Shown here: one piece after another, positions 1 to 11,400 of the stretch | How positions within the stretch are numbered: position 1 is the stretch's first letter | Layout of the letters: each line of letters starts with the position of its first letter | NCBI GenBank assembly: GCA_022616415.1 | Contig: JAKEEU010000121.1 | Coordinates: forward strand, 1 to 57,215 | Length of the DNA stretch: 57,215 nucleotides | Direction of reading: 5' to 3' | Origin: Candidatus Zhuqueibacterota bacterium | GTDB taxonomy: Bacteria; Zhuqueibacterota; Zhuqueibacteria; Zhuqueibacterales; Zhuqueibacteraceae | Notes under the pieces: generated by a model | Seen by the model: the letters and a program-made list of their open reading frames with translations, nothing else | Database searches by the model: none | What the model was told of the DNA's origin: nothing | Made by a program: the position numbers and the translations under genes

Positions 1-287
1 CCGTAAACATTTTTCTGCCCGTCATTTTTCTGTCTTTTGAGCATTTTTATGGTTGACTGTCCAAAATAAACTGAAAATCAAAAGCAATTTGACGAGGTCT
101 GAATATAAAAAATCGGCATTTTTTTCGTAAATTGCAAGAACTTCTTATAAATTTCCGTAAGAGCACGTCAATGGGTGGGACCAATGTCATTCAGGAGGAA
201 TCCTTTTTCACTCCAGCACCGTGCTTGACAACAAAAAAAGATACTTCCAGTATGACATTTAGTCGTCCACCCAATTCCGACGCGTTA
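1..287. other. Intergenic DNA downstream of the PorV-like gene
   Basis: AT-rich non-coding stretch 3' of the first gene. A plus-strand open frame covering it and the start of the next gene lacks protein-like composition and is a shadow. A short AGGA...TCCT hairpin followed by a T run near 192-208 could be a weak plus-strand terminator. I see no other structure. Confidence 0.4.
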
Positions 288-2237
288 CTAATTCTTCCTG
301 TTGGTGCGCTCGCGCGCCAGATCGATGGCGTCGAGAATGCGCTTGTTGTAGCGGTCCTGCTTTTGAATCTCCAACAGGATTTTCAGGGCCGCATCGTATT
401 GCTCGCTTTGAATCAGGCTGCTGGCCTCGAGGAAGCGCTGGCGAATGCTCTCCGGCAGCGGGCCGAGGCGGGCGCTGCAGCGCGAATCGGCGTCATAATA
501 ATATTGCCGCAACGTCGGATTCTCGCGGTCCGCCTGCTCGAGCGCCTGGCTGAAAAATTGCTTGGCGGAGCAATAATTTTTGTTCAAATATTCGCCGTAG
601 CCCTGGCGGAAAAGCTGCTCGTTGTTCAATTGCTTCTGCAAGCTCGCGATGCGGTCCTGATACGCCTTCAGGTCCGCCGGCGAAATGGAGGGCTCGTTCA
701 TCAACTGCGTGTAGCGCCTGATGGCACCGACGGCATCGCCTTTACTCTCCAAGGCGCGCGCTTCCCGCAACTGTTCATTTAAGCGATCGCGCATTTGCCC
801 CTCGGTCTTGGCAATCAGATTCTTGAGCTGCGCATTCTCCGGGTCGCTCTCGAGGCCGCGCTGCCACTCGGCAATGGCGTCGCTGTATTTGCCGGCTTCC
901 AGGTATTGCATGCCTTTTTTGGTTTGCTCATCGACAAAAGCGCGCGCTTGCTCGGCCGCGGCGGTCTCTTGTGCGGCTTGCGCCAGCCGCTGTCTTTCCG
1001 CTTCCGCCTCTTCATCCATTTTGGTTTTAGCGTGCCCCACCCAAACCGCGATGTCATCCTTCTCCGGCTGTTCGAAATTATCGTACGCGCCGGCCGCCAG
1101 ATCGCGCGCCTGCGTAAAATTCATCAGCGCGTTGAAATAGTCGCCCTGCTGAAAATAGGTTTTGCCTTTTTTGACTTTGTCTTCGAATTCGCTGCGGCGA
1201 TTGAGCAAGGCCTGTTTGCGGGTTTCGGCCTCGATCTGGCGGAACAGGCGGTCCTGCGCCTCTTCGTACAATTGCGTTTTGGTCTTGCCAAAATGCATCG
1301 TGATGCTGACGCGATGCTGCGCGCCGCCCAACGCGCCTTCCTCGTCCGCATATTTACCGAAGGCGTAATCGATTTGAAACATTTGGTAGGAAACGCCGCC
1401 GCCGAAAATCGGCTGTTTGCCATTGTATCCCAAGCGCAGCATGGCCAAATCTTGATAAACATATTCGCTGCCAAAGTTGAGGCGCGGGGTTTCGCCCTGC
1501 CCCTTTTCAAAGGCCGCAAAAATATTCACCACGTCCTGGTGCGGGCCGAAGCGCAGCGCTTTGGCAAGCCCGCCACGCAGCGTATAAGGAATGGTTTCGG
1601 TGACGTTGCCGGCTCGCATGCGCAAAGGAATCACATTTTGCACGGCAAGCCCAAAAGATAAATTTTGCAGCGCGCCCTCGCCAAACTCGGGGCGATAGAG
1701 CAGGCCGATATCGCCGGTAAAGCCGCGCGCCGTATTGCCGACAAATTGTTGGCGCCGAAATTTGAACGTGCCGCCAAGCGACACGCCGTAGCGAACCTGC
1801 CGGGCATAAGATACGAGAAACGCATCTTCGCCGCTGACGAAATTGCCGGTCTCGGCACCATCGGCATCGCGGCCTACAACGTCGGGAATATCCCAATGAA
1901 GCCAGCCGGCGCCAACGGTACCGCCGTCGAGAAAGGGGTAAGCCGCGCCGATATAATGATATTTGGTGTCCGCAATCATCATCAGCGGCGTGTAAAACAT
2001 CGTCACGCTGCGGCGCTCGAGATAATCCAAGCCCCCCGGATTCCAGTACACCGTCGAGGCATCCAAAGGCATGGCGACTACGGCGCTGCCCAGGCCGAGC
2101 GCGCGCGCGCCGACGCCGAGATGGAAAATTTCCTGCGTGCCGCCATCAGCATCGCCGTTTTGTGCCGACGCCGGCGCCCCACACAGCAATCCGGCCAAGA
2201 GAAGGATAACCGGTATTTTGCGCATTCTTGGTTGCAT
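288..2237 (-). CDS. PorV/PorQ-family outer-membrane protein fused to TPR region
   Basis: A 649-residue secreted protein. The start is the ATG at 2237, which gives a clean signal peptide (MQPRMRKIPVILLLAGLL...ASAQ) and a GGTGA ribosome site. The open frame runs further upstream, but only through hairpin DNA. After cleavage the sequence GVGARALGLGSA followed by STVYWNPGGL is the typical start of PorV/PorQ-like FadL-type beta barrels, filling roughly residues 25-330. PorV is known as an outer-membrane shuttle of the type IX secretion system. The C-terminal half (about 350-649) is alpha-helical and charged with four or five TPR-like units (for example YLEAGKYSDAIAEWQRGLESDP). It follows the giant repeat protein in the same direction, so it may help export or anchor it. 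Barrel family is fairly sure; a role in type IX secretion is inference. Confidence 0.8.
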   Translation of the reverse strand: MQPRMRKIPVILLLAGLLCGAPASAQNGDADGGTQEIFHLGVGARALGLGSAVVAMPLDASTVYWNPGGLDYLERRSVTMFYTPLMMIADTKYHYIGAAYPFLDGGTVGAGWLHWDIPDVVGRDADGAETGNFVSGEDAFLVSYARQVRYGVSLGGTFKFRRQQFVGNTARGFTGDIGLLYRPEFGEGALQNLSFGLAVQNVIPLRMRAGNVTETIPYTLRGGLAKALRFGPHQDVVNIFAAFEKGQGETPRLNFGSEYVYQDLAMLRLGYNGKQPIFGGGVSYQMFQIDYAFGKYADEEGALGGAQHRVSITMHFGKTKTQLYEEAQDRLFRQIEAETRKQALLNRRSEFEDKVKKGKTYFQQGDYFNALMNFTQARDLAAGAYDNFEQPEKDDIAVWVGHAKTKMDEEAEAERQRLAQAAQETAAAEQARAFVDEQTKKGMQYLEAGKYSDAIAEWQRGLESDPENAQLKNLIAKTEGQMRDRLNEQLREARALESKGDAVGAIRRYTQLMNEPSISPADLKAYQDRIASLQKQLNNEQLFRQGYGEYLNKNYCSAKQFFSQALEQADRENPTLRQYYYDADSRCSARLGPLPESIRQRFLEASSLIQSEQYDAALKILLEIQKQDRYNKRILDAIDLARERTNRKN

Positions 2238-2294
2238 GGTTTCACCACGGTTTATCATTTTATTATATAGGCGCAATGCCGCAAATTGGGGAAA

Positions 2295-2374
2295 AGCCTG
2301 ATGATAAATCATCAGGCTAAGAAATGCAAGCATCATAAATGATGCTAAAAATCTTCAGGCCGATTTATCGGCCT
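2295..2374 (-). terminator. Three consecutive short-loop hairpins, likely terminator
   Basis: Three perfect palindromes follow each other between the giant gene and the PorV-like gene. They are an 11-bp stem at 2295-2305/2308-2318, an 8-bp stem at 2329-2336/2339-2346 and an 8-bp stem at 2357-2364/2367-2374, all with 2-base loops. Read on the minus strand, the first is followed by GATTTTTAGC and the last by TTTTCCCC, so intrinsic termination after the giant gene is plausible. A fourth small stem (CGTGCC/GGCACG) lies just above, near 2390-2403. Confidence 0.6.
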
Positions 2375-2415
2375 TTCGCCTCTTAGCCCCGTGCCTCGGC
2401 ACGAGGCGCACGAGG

Positions 2416-5400
2416 TTATTTCACCACCGCCACTTTCGTAGTCGTGGTTCCGGCGCTGGTTTTGAGTATGGCAATATACACGCCGTTCAACACGGGGTCG
2501 CCATTGCCGTTGTAGCCGTTCCACGATAGATAATTGGATCTGCCTTCCGGATCGTTCGCCTTAAACGACCGCTCGTAAACCAATTCGCCGAGCAAAGTGT
2601 AGATGCGAAGCTCGATGTCCACAGACTGCGACGAAGAGTAGTAGAAAGTCGTCCCGGGTTTGCCATTTTTTGCAATGTCTCTGTTCGGGCTAAACGGATT
2701 GGGATAATTGTAGAACGACTTCTCAAAATTCGCAGTATTGATCACACGCTTCTGCGAAGTAACCTGAGCAGCGTCGAGGTTGTTGCCCCGCTCGTCGAGG
2801 AAGATGATTTCCACTTTCCCATCAAGGGGCGAGTCCTGATCAATGGCATCTACATCCGCCTCTTTCATAAACGTCAAACGGAAGACCGAGCCTGAGGCAT
2901 TATTATCGGCGATATCGACCACCACATCCACCGAATCCGGCACGCCGCCAAGCAGCGTGTCAGCCGGCGCGAACGGAATCTTGAGCGAATCCGTTGCCGG
3001 AATGCTCGTCAGGCTGCCCAGCTCTTGCGCGGAACGATGGGTATCCACCACCCGCAAGGCTTTGATGACGCCGTTGGCATTCAGTGGCGCATCATTGCGG
3101 TCGCGCACGAACAACGTGAACCCGCGCAAGAGAATATTGGTCGAATTCAAGTTGCCTTGATTGGTCAGCTTCAGCCGCATCATCACCGAAGATTTCTCGC
3201 CCTGGGCCACCGGGCCGGCGGAGGTGTGCGGCAGCATTTGCACCACCAGGGTTTTCGTCTCGGTTTGAATCGGAATCAGGTCTTCCACGTCTTCAATCGT
3301 CGCGGTAAAATCCGTGTTCTCATCCTTGGGATAGGGCTGCAGCAATCGCACGCGAATGTTATCGATCTGCGTCGAGGCGATGCTCCGCGCCTTGATTTCC
3401 CAGGTGGCGACGCCGTTGACAAAATCAGTGATCTCCTGTTGCAAGATCGAGGTGGTGCTATAATCATCCGCCAGCGGAATGCTCGCATCACGCGGCAGCG
3501 TCAATTCGAGCAGCGCCCGGCTGCCGGCGGCGAGCGAGGCGGCGCCAAGATTCGCCACTCTCGCCGTCACCGTAAAAAGCTGGTTGCGGGTGACGATGCC
3601 ATCAGCCCGCGCCGAGAGCGGACTGGAGATTTCGCCGGAAACGGAGAGACGCGCCTGTTCCACAACGCTGAGGGTGAACGAGCGGCGGACGGTTGGCAGC
3701 GCTCGCGAGTTGTCGTTCGCATCATTGCCGCTCACCGTGACGACCATTGAATCGAGCCGGCTGGCGAGGGGCGCTTGAAACGTCCAATTTACGTCGCGCT
3801 GCTCGTTCAATTCACCAGGAAAAACTTGCTGCGTATTGTCGTTGGTGAAGAAGCCGAGCGGCTCGGTTAGCTTGACTGTCACTTGGTTAGCGCGGACGCC
3901 GAGCACTTGCGCACGCACGTAAAATAGCTGGCCGGTGCTCAACCCATTGTCGGTAGCGCCGCCCGGAAAGATAACCTTGAAACTGACGAGACGCAGCTCA
4001 CTTTCCACGCTATCGGTGCGCACGTCAAAACGTACTTGACTTCTATTGTCGGTGAGTGCGGCGGAGGCGTTCGTATTTGTGTCCGCCGGCACATCAATAT
4101 ACTTAACGATGAAAATATCGTTGGCAGCTTGGCTCGGCGTCGTGAATTTCCATTGCACCGAGCTGCCGACATTAACATCTTTCTCATCCGGTTCACCGGT
4201 GCTGAAGCCCTGGGCCGGATCATACTCAATCTTCAATCGCGCCGTTCCCTGAACGCCGGCGGTGCCATCATTGAGCACTCGCGCCGTCACGGTAAACTCC
4301 TGGCCGCGCGACACGACACGATCTCGCGCACCAGGCGGATCACTAATCTCTGCGGACAAACTCAGGCTGGCCTTGTTCATCGTTGTCACGCTGAGGCTGT
4401 CGGTAACCGGCGGATCGGTAACCGGTGGAATCGGATCGCCGTTGCCATCCTTGCCGCTAGCCGTGACCACCAAATACACGGGAATCGCGTTCGCCGTTGC
4501 CGTTGCTTTCACCCTCCAAGTCACGGTCTCGCCGAAAGGTGTCGCCGACAGCGTGTCATATCCTGCAGGAACGCGCAGATGAATCTGTGGCTCTCTAATG
4601 ACATTGTACGACAATCGCGCCGTGAAATCGAACTCTTGCTCGGTAGAGAGTATGCGATCTTTGGCGCCTGGCGGCGAGGTGATTTCGAGGCTGACAATGC
4701 GCAAATCCGCGTGGAACACTTGCACGGTCAGCGTATCAGCATCTTTGCCCAATAACGCCAAAGTCTGACTATTCGAATCGACCGCGGCTTTCGTAATTTG
4801 CACGCGTAAATCCGCGGCATTCGTTGGCGTGAGCGGCGCGCGCACCTGCCACGTTACCAATTGGCCGACGGTAAATGAACGCACTTCGGCGCCGGTGACG
4901 ATGGTGAATTCCGGCGGATGGATAAACCGGACCAAGCCGCTGCCATCCACCGGCGCTTGGCCGGAGTTGGTGATAAGAGCAGAAAAATCGAACGACTGAT
5001 TGGTGCTCAATTTCAGCTCATTGTTTTGAATCGACGCGGCGACCGAGAGCCTGGCGGGCCGTTGCACGACCACTTGCGCGGTGGAATCCAACGACGCCAA
5101 AATGGTGGCGGGCTGATTGCCCTGCACGGTCAGCGCTGAAGCCACGCGCGCCGTAAAAATCTCCGGCGGCGTGCCGGCAACCGCGGCGGTGTCGGCTTCC
5201 ACCGAGAATGAAATTTCCTGCTGGTCGCGCGCTATAATAGAGGAGATGGTTTGCTCCGGCGTCAAAATGCGCGAGGGGCCGTCGGTTTGCAGGCGCACCA
5301 CCACGTCTTTCACATCTTCGAAGCCGGTATTTTCAACCGTCAGCTTGACGCTAAAAACCTGATCGACATTAACAAAAGCCGTGCCGTTAATCAACGGCCG

Positions 5401-8400
5401 CAGCACAACAGGATCGGTTTGCACCAAGCGCACGGTGGCCGTGGTGCGGACATAAATTTGTCCGGTGCCTGGCGCGCTCACCGGCTTGAGGTCGTTGCGA
5501 TCAACTGCGCCAAGACTGACAATCAGCGAGGCCGCGCCGCTGCTCAAGCCGGTGCTGGTCACGGTGAAGCGCAAGGTGTCGCTTTCGCCGCCGGTCAACG
5601 TCAGATTGCCGTTCTGCAACAAGACCGGATCGACCTCGATGCCGTAATCCGTCTGTTGCGCGCCGTCGATCGCGATACGGAGTTGGTTGCGGTCCGGCGT
5701 ATTGAGCGTCATCGTTGCCGCACCGCTGTTTCGCACGACGGCATAAACGAACCAATCGTCAGTCTGTCCCGCAGAAACCGTATCGCGCGAGGCCACGACT
5801 TTTTCGATCACCAAATTCGCCGGGCGTTGGATGATCACCACCGCGGTGTCGTCCAGCGCGGTTTGCGGCGTAATGCTGGCGCCGGTGTTGTGCGCCGTCG
5901 CGCCGGTGATCAAAGCTTGGAACTTCTCACCGGACAGGTTCTCGACGTCATCCGCAGTGATACTGAAAGTGGTCGCCACTGCCAAGCCATTGCCAATATT
6001 GAACGCCGGAGCGCCGTTAAGGGGAATGATTTGCGAGTTACCGTCCGTAACCAAGCGCACGCGCACGCTGTCGGCCGTTTCTTCGCCGAGGTTGCGCACG
6101 ACGACACGCACGCCGAACGGCTGTGAGAGATTGACGAACGGCGCATTGGGCGCGCCAACAACGCGCACAGTGTCGATGCGCAACTGCGCCGGCGCTTGCA
6201 CGAGCACCTGGCCCGAGCCGTTGTCGTTCGTGTCATCGCTGCGCGGAGCACCGCTGTTCCGCTCGGTTCCGGCGATCCTGCCGTGAATGGTGTTGAGGCC
6301 GGTCTGGCTGCCGGTTGCCGTAATGCGAAAACGCAACGTATCGGTAGCGCTGCCGAGCAATCGCGTGCTGCCGCTCAAAAATGTTGTCGGCTGCTGGATG
6401 GTGTAACCGGCGCTGAAGCCGAGAGTAACTCCGGTTACGCTATTATTAAAATTGACATCCACTTCGCTCTGGCCGAGATTGGTGACGCGCATATCAATAT
6501 GCCATTGCTGCGTCTGGTTGCGCGTCACTGTCGGTTGCGACGGCGTGATGCTGATGATTCTCAGCGCCGCCTGGCTCTGCACCAGAAAATCTGTGGTGCC
6601 TTCCGGCGCCGGAATAATCGGCAGGTTGTTGGATTGGTCGGTCACAAACAAACGAACCTGCGCCGTGGTGTTGCCGAGCTTGCTGCCGGTGACATTAATG
6701 TCGATTCGCAGCGTATCCGTCGCGCCGGCCGCCAAAGTCGTATTGCCGGAGACGAAGGCGGTTGGCTCGGAAAATGTATATTCCGAAGTCACATCGTTGC
6801 CGCTGAACAATCTCAGCTTGACGCTGTCCAATCGCACGCTGAAGCCGCCATTGTTGGTCACCGCGGCCTTGATGTTCCATTGCTTCGTCATGCGTTCGGT
6901 TACGGTGCTCTGGCTCGGCTGTACCGAAACAATCGCCACTTGCGCCGGCAAGGCGACTTGCAGCTCGTTAGGCGTTACGGAAAAACTATCATTAAATGGA
7001 TTGCCATTTGCCGTGCCGCGCAATTCCACCACCGGCGTGTACGTGCCTTCGGGCATATTCGTTGGAATCTGCGTCGAGACAAACGTCAACGTCGTGTCGC
7101 CGGATGCGATGCTCTGCACTTTGCCCGGGTTGGCATCCAGCGTCGCCGTAAATGTGGCCGGTCCGCCGCTGAAACTTAATGTCGTCGCCGCGGGATTGAG
7201 CGCGACGGTCGCAGCGCCGGCAGCGTTGTTGACCCGCACCGTGAAGGTGTAAAACGTGCCGATATTCACAATATCCGGCTGCATGCTGTTGGGAATATAA
7301 GTCACACTCGACGGCGATTGCACCAACACTCTGGCGTTATTGTCGGTAACCGTCAGCGTCGTGTCGCTGTTGGTTTCGATCGCCGCCACTTTCACCCACA
7401 ATTCGGCGGTGCCGGGATTCGGTCCGGTCGTATTCACGCGGAAAATCACATTCGCCGTGGCGCCGGCGCCAATCGTCGGCGCGGATTGCTGCGTCACGTC
7501 ATAGCCATTCTGGAACTGCCCGGCGATACGGAAGCGCAAGTTTGTGGAGGTGTCGCTTGCCACCGTCACCTGGCTGCCGCCGTTGTTGCGCACTGCTGCC
7601 GTCACCGTCCACGCCGCGGTTTGATTGATCGTCACCGTAGGCCGCGAAGGTGTGACCGAGAGAATTTCCAAAACCGCCTGACCCTGCACATTGATCGAGC
7701 CGCTCACGCCAGTCGAAACCACGAGACGATCGCTGTTCGTCTCAATGCCTTTGAGGTCGACGCGAATCGGCAAAATGCCGGTTTGCGAGCCGGTCTGATC
7801 GACGGTGATCGCCAAGCTTTTGGTTTGCCCGCCGCCGAGAAGATTGGTGCCGTCGGTAAACATCGTGGGTTTGACATAAATATAACTCAAATCATTGTCA
7901 ATGGTGACTTTCAGCGAGTCAAGCGCCGGATGCAAACGGATCGTGCTGCCGCCCTCGTTGGTCACCGTCGCGGTAATCGTCCAATCTGTGGTGCGATTGG
8001 CCGTGACCGTTGGTTGCGAAGTGCTAATACCCGTAACTCTGATAACCGCCGGGCTTTGCACAATGAAACTTGTATTGCCGAGTGGGGGCGGAGTGATTTG
8101 CTGGTTGCTCGATAAATCCGTGACAAACAGGCGAACGGTCAAGGCCGTCGGGCCGGTCGTGGCGCCGGTGCGATTGAAATCGAAGCGCAAGGAATCCGTG
8201 GCGCCCGTGGCCAAAAATGGCGAAGCGCTGCCGAGGAACTGCGACGGATAAACAATGTCATATTCCGATCTGCGGTCGATGCCATTGATCAACTGCAAGC
8301 TGACGCTGTCCAATCTTACCTGAAAGCCGCCATTGTTGGCTACACGCACGACGACGTTCCACGGTTTCGTCATGCCGGCGGTCACCGTGCTCTGGCTCGG

Positions 8401-11400
8401 TTGCACCGAGACAATGGCGACTTGTGCCGCCGCGGTGACGCGCAGGTCATTCGTAACGGGGAGGTCCCGGCTGAATGAATTTCCATTTTCCGTGCCGCGC
8501 AACTCCACCACCGGCTGATACGTGCCGGGCGGCATGCTGGCCGGAATCTGTGCAGAAACGAAAGTCAGCGTCGTATCGCCCGAAGGAATATTTTGCACAA
8601 AATTGGCGTCCAAAGTGGCCACAAAATTGGCCGGGCCGCCACTGAAAAGAAACCTCGTGTTGGCCGGATTAAGCGCCACGGTTGCAGCGCTGGCGGCGTT
8701 GCGGACGCGCACCTTAAACGCGTAAGAACTGCCGATATTCACAATATCCGGCTGCATGCCGTTGGCAATGTAACTCACACTCGGCGGCGATTGCACCAGC
8801 ACGCTGCTGCTGTTGTCGGTGTCAATCACCTCCGCGTCGCTATTGGTCTCGGTCGCGGCAACCTTTACCCACAATGCCGCGGCGCCGGGATTCGGTCCGG
8901 TCGTCGTGACTTGAAAAACCAAATTTGCCGTCTGACCGGCGCCGATGGTTGGCGCCGATTGCAGCGTCACGGTATAGCCGCTCTGGAATTGCGTGCCGAT
9001 GCGGAAACGCAAATTGGTCGAGCTGTCACTTTTCACCACGGCCTGGCTGCCGCCGTTGTTGCGCACGGCGACGGTCACGTTCCACGCCGCGGCTTGGTTA
9101 GTTGTCACTGAGGGCCGCGACGGCGTCACTGAAGTGATTTCCAAAACCGCCTGGCTCTGCACATTGATCGAGCCGTTCACGCCGGTCGAAGTGACGAGAC
9201 GACCACTGTTGGTCTCGGTGCCTTTCAAAGTCACGGCGATGGGCAACGCCGCGCCGGTTTGCGAGCCGGTTTGATCGACCACGACATCCAGAAGCTTGGT
9301 CTCTCGGGTGCCGAGAACACTCGTGCCGTCCTTAAACGTCGAGGGCTTGATAAAGAGGTAACCAATGTTATTGCCGACAGTGATGTTCATCGAATCCAAT
9401 CGCACCGCGCTTTCGCCTTCGTTCGTGACCGTCGCGGTGATGATCCAATCCTTGCCGCGATTGGCCGTGACTGGCGATTGTGAAACGTCGATGCGGTCGA
9501 TCTTCATCGTGCCGGGCGATTGCACCGTCACCGCGCCCGTGCCAAAATCATTAGTGTTGTCCGTCACTGTCTGCCCGGCTTGATCGCGGCCTTCGGCAAA
9601 GCCGGAGATGGTCGCCGTGCCGGGCGTGCTGCCGGTCGGCGTGATGCCAAACGTGAGATGGCCGCTGTTGCCTGCCGCGAGCACCGTCCCGCCTTCGTCA
9701 AGCGCCGTCGGAGACGTAATCCCAAATTGTGAGGTCACATTTTGGCTGCCGATGATGAAACGGATAAACGTCTTGTCCGGCGCCAGATTCAATTGAATCG
9801 GTGAGGAGCCGGCGTTATTCAGCTCCATGCGCACCTGCCACGGCTTCGTCATGCCCGCCGTGACCGTGCTCTGCGACGGCGTGATCGTAACAATGGTGAA
9901 GACGTTGCCTTCGATCACTCGCCAGGTGTCCGGCGCGCCGGCCTCGGTATCCGTCAGCAACGAGCCGGTATTGCCTTCTTTGCCGTAAGCGCTGGCGTCG
10001 ATGGTGATCAAACCCAGCGTCGCGGCGCTGCCGACATTCACGAGAAACGTATATTCAACCTCGGCATTGCCGGCGATGCTGCCCGGCCCGGTTGGGCTGC
10101 CGATGATGTAATCGGAAGTTTTGATCAGCGCACCCTGCTTGAAAACCAAGCGCACGCTGTCAATCACCGCGTTGGCGGAAGTGGTCTGACCAAGATTGTT
10201 CGCCACACGCACCCGCACTTCGATGCCGGTTTGGCCTTGCGCCACCGTATCCGGCGCCGCCGTCACGCTCGTTACACTCAGCGCCGCCGGTAATTGCACG
10301 GTCCACGCATCGGTTTGGTTGGCGTTCGACGCGCTCACTGGCGTGCCGTTGACTTTGCCGGAAACCGTGCCGTTGAGGGTCACCGTCTCCAGCGTTGCGT
10401 TCGCGCCGACGTTCACAATAAATGAAAATGTCGCAGTGGAATTACCGGCCAGTGTGGTCGGATTGCTCGGGCTTGGCGTAACGGTGTATTCGCCGGTGCG
10501 GTCGGTCGAGCCAGTAAAAGTCAATCCCGCCGTCACCTCGGTCAGCGCCACCGAGCTGACATTCTGCACGAGCATGCTCACCGAAATGCCGGTTTGGCCG
10601 CGCGAAACCGTCGTCGGTGAGGTGTTCACGCTGAGAATGCTGATGCTGCCGAGACTGATCGGCGTGCTGCCGGTGGCGCCAGAGAGACTGACGACGTTGA
10701 CGTTCACAATCCCGCCGGTGGTTCCGGCTTGAAAAACGAAACTCAACTGGCTGGAGGCATTCGTTTCGATCTGCACGTCCGGCGTGCCGGGATCCAAATC
10801 TGGCGTGGTGATCGTGCCCAAATTGCCGGGCGCCAACGTGACCGTGAAACGTTTTCCGGCGCCGACGTCGTTGCCATCGGCATCTTTGATCGTGCTGGTG
10901 GTGGTGATCGTCGAGGTGCTCGCGCCGTCGGAGGGCAATCCCGACGGTGTTGCAATCAGATTGACCGTGCCGCTCGGATTGCCCGGCAAAACCGTGATCG
11001 TGCCGGTGGAATCTTTGATCGATGGCGAGTATTCGCCGATGATCAAGCCGTTGACCGAGCCGTCGGCATTCGCCAAAGTCGGCGAGAAAGTAACCGAGGA
11101 GCCGGTGGCCGAAACCGCTGGTGTGAGATTGCCGGTGCTCGTCCACGTTACGTTCACGTCGCCCAAAAAGGTATTGCCGACATCGTAACCAGCGGCGTAC
11201 ACAGTGGCTTCCTGATCCGCGGTCATGTTGAGATTATTGAATGGCGCGCCGCCGCCGTTCGGCGCCGTGCGCAAAATGATCTTCGCGACGCCACCGGGAA
11301 TGACGGTGATCGGGCCCGCGACATCTTCAAGATTGCCGGCAGCCGTGGCGCGAATCGAGCCGGTGCCGCTGGCGCCGGCGGTAAAAATCGTGGAAATTCC

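Noticed and set aside
132..782. 216-codon plus-strand frame at the window start
   Set aside because: Antisense to the TPR part of the PorV-like gene, with Leu/Ala/Arg-biased composition and no family resemblance.
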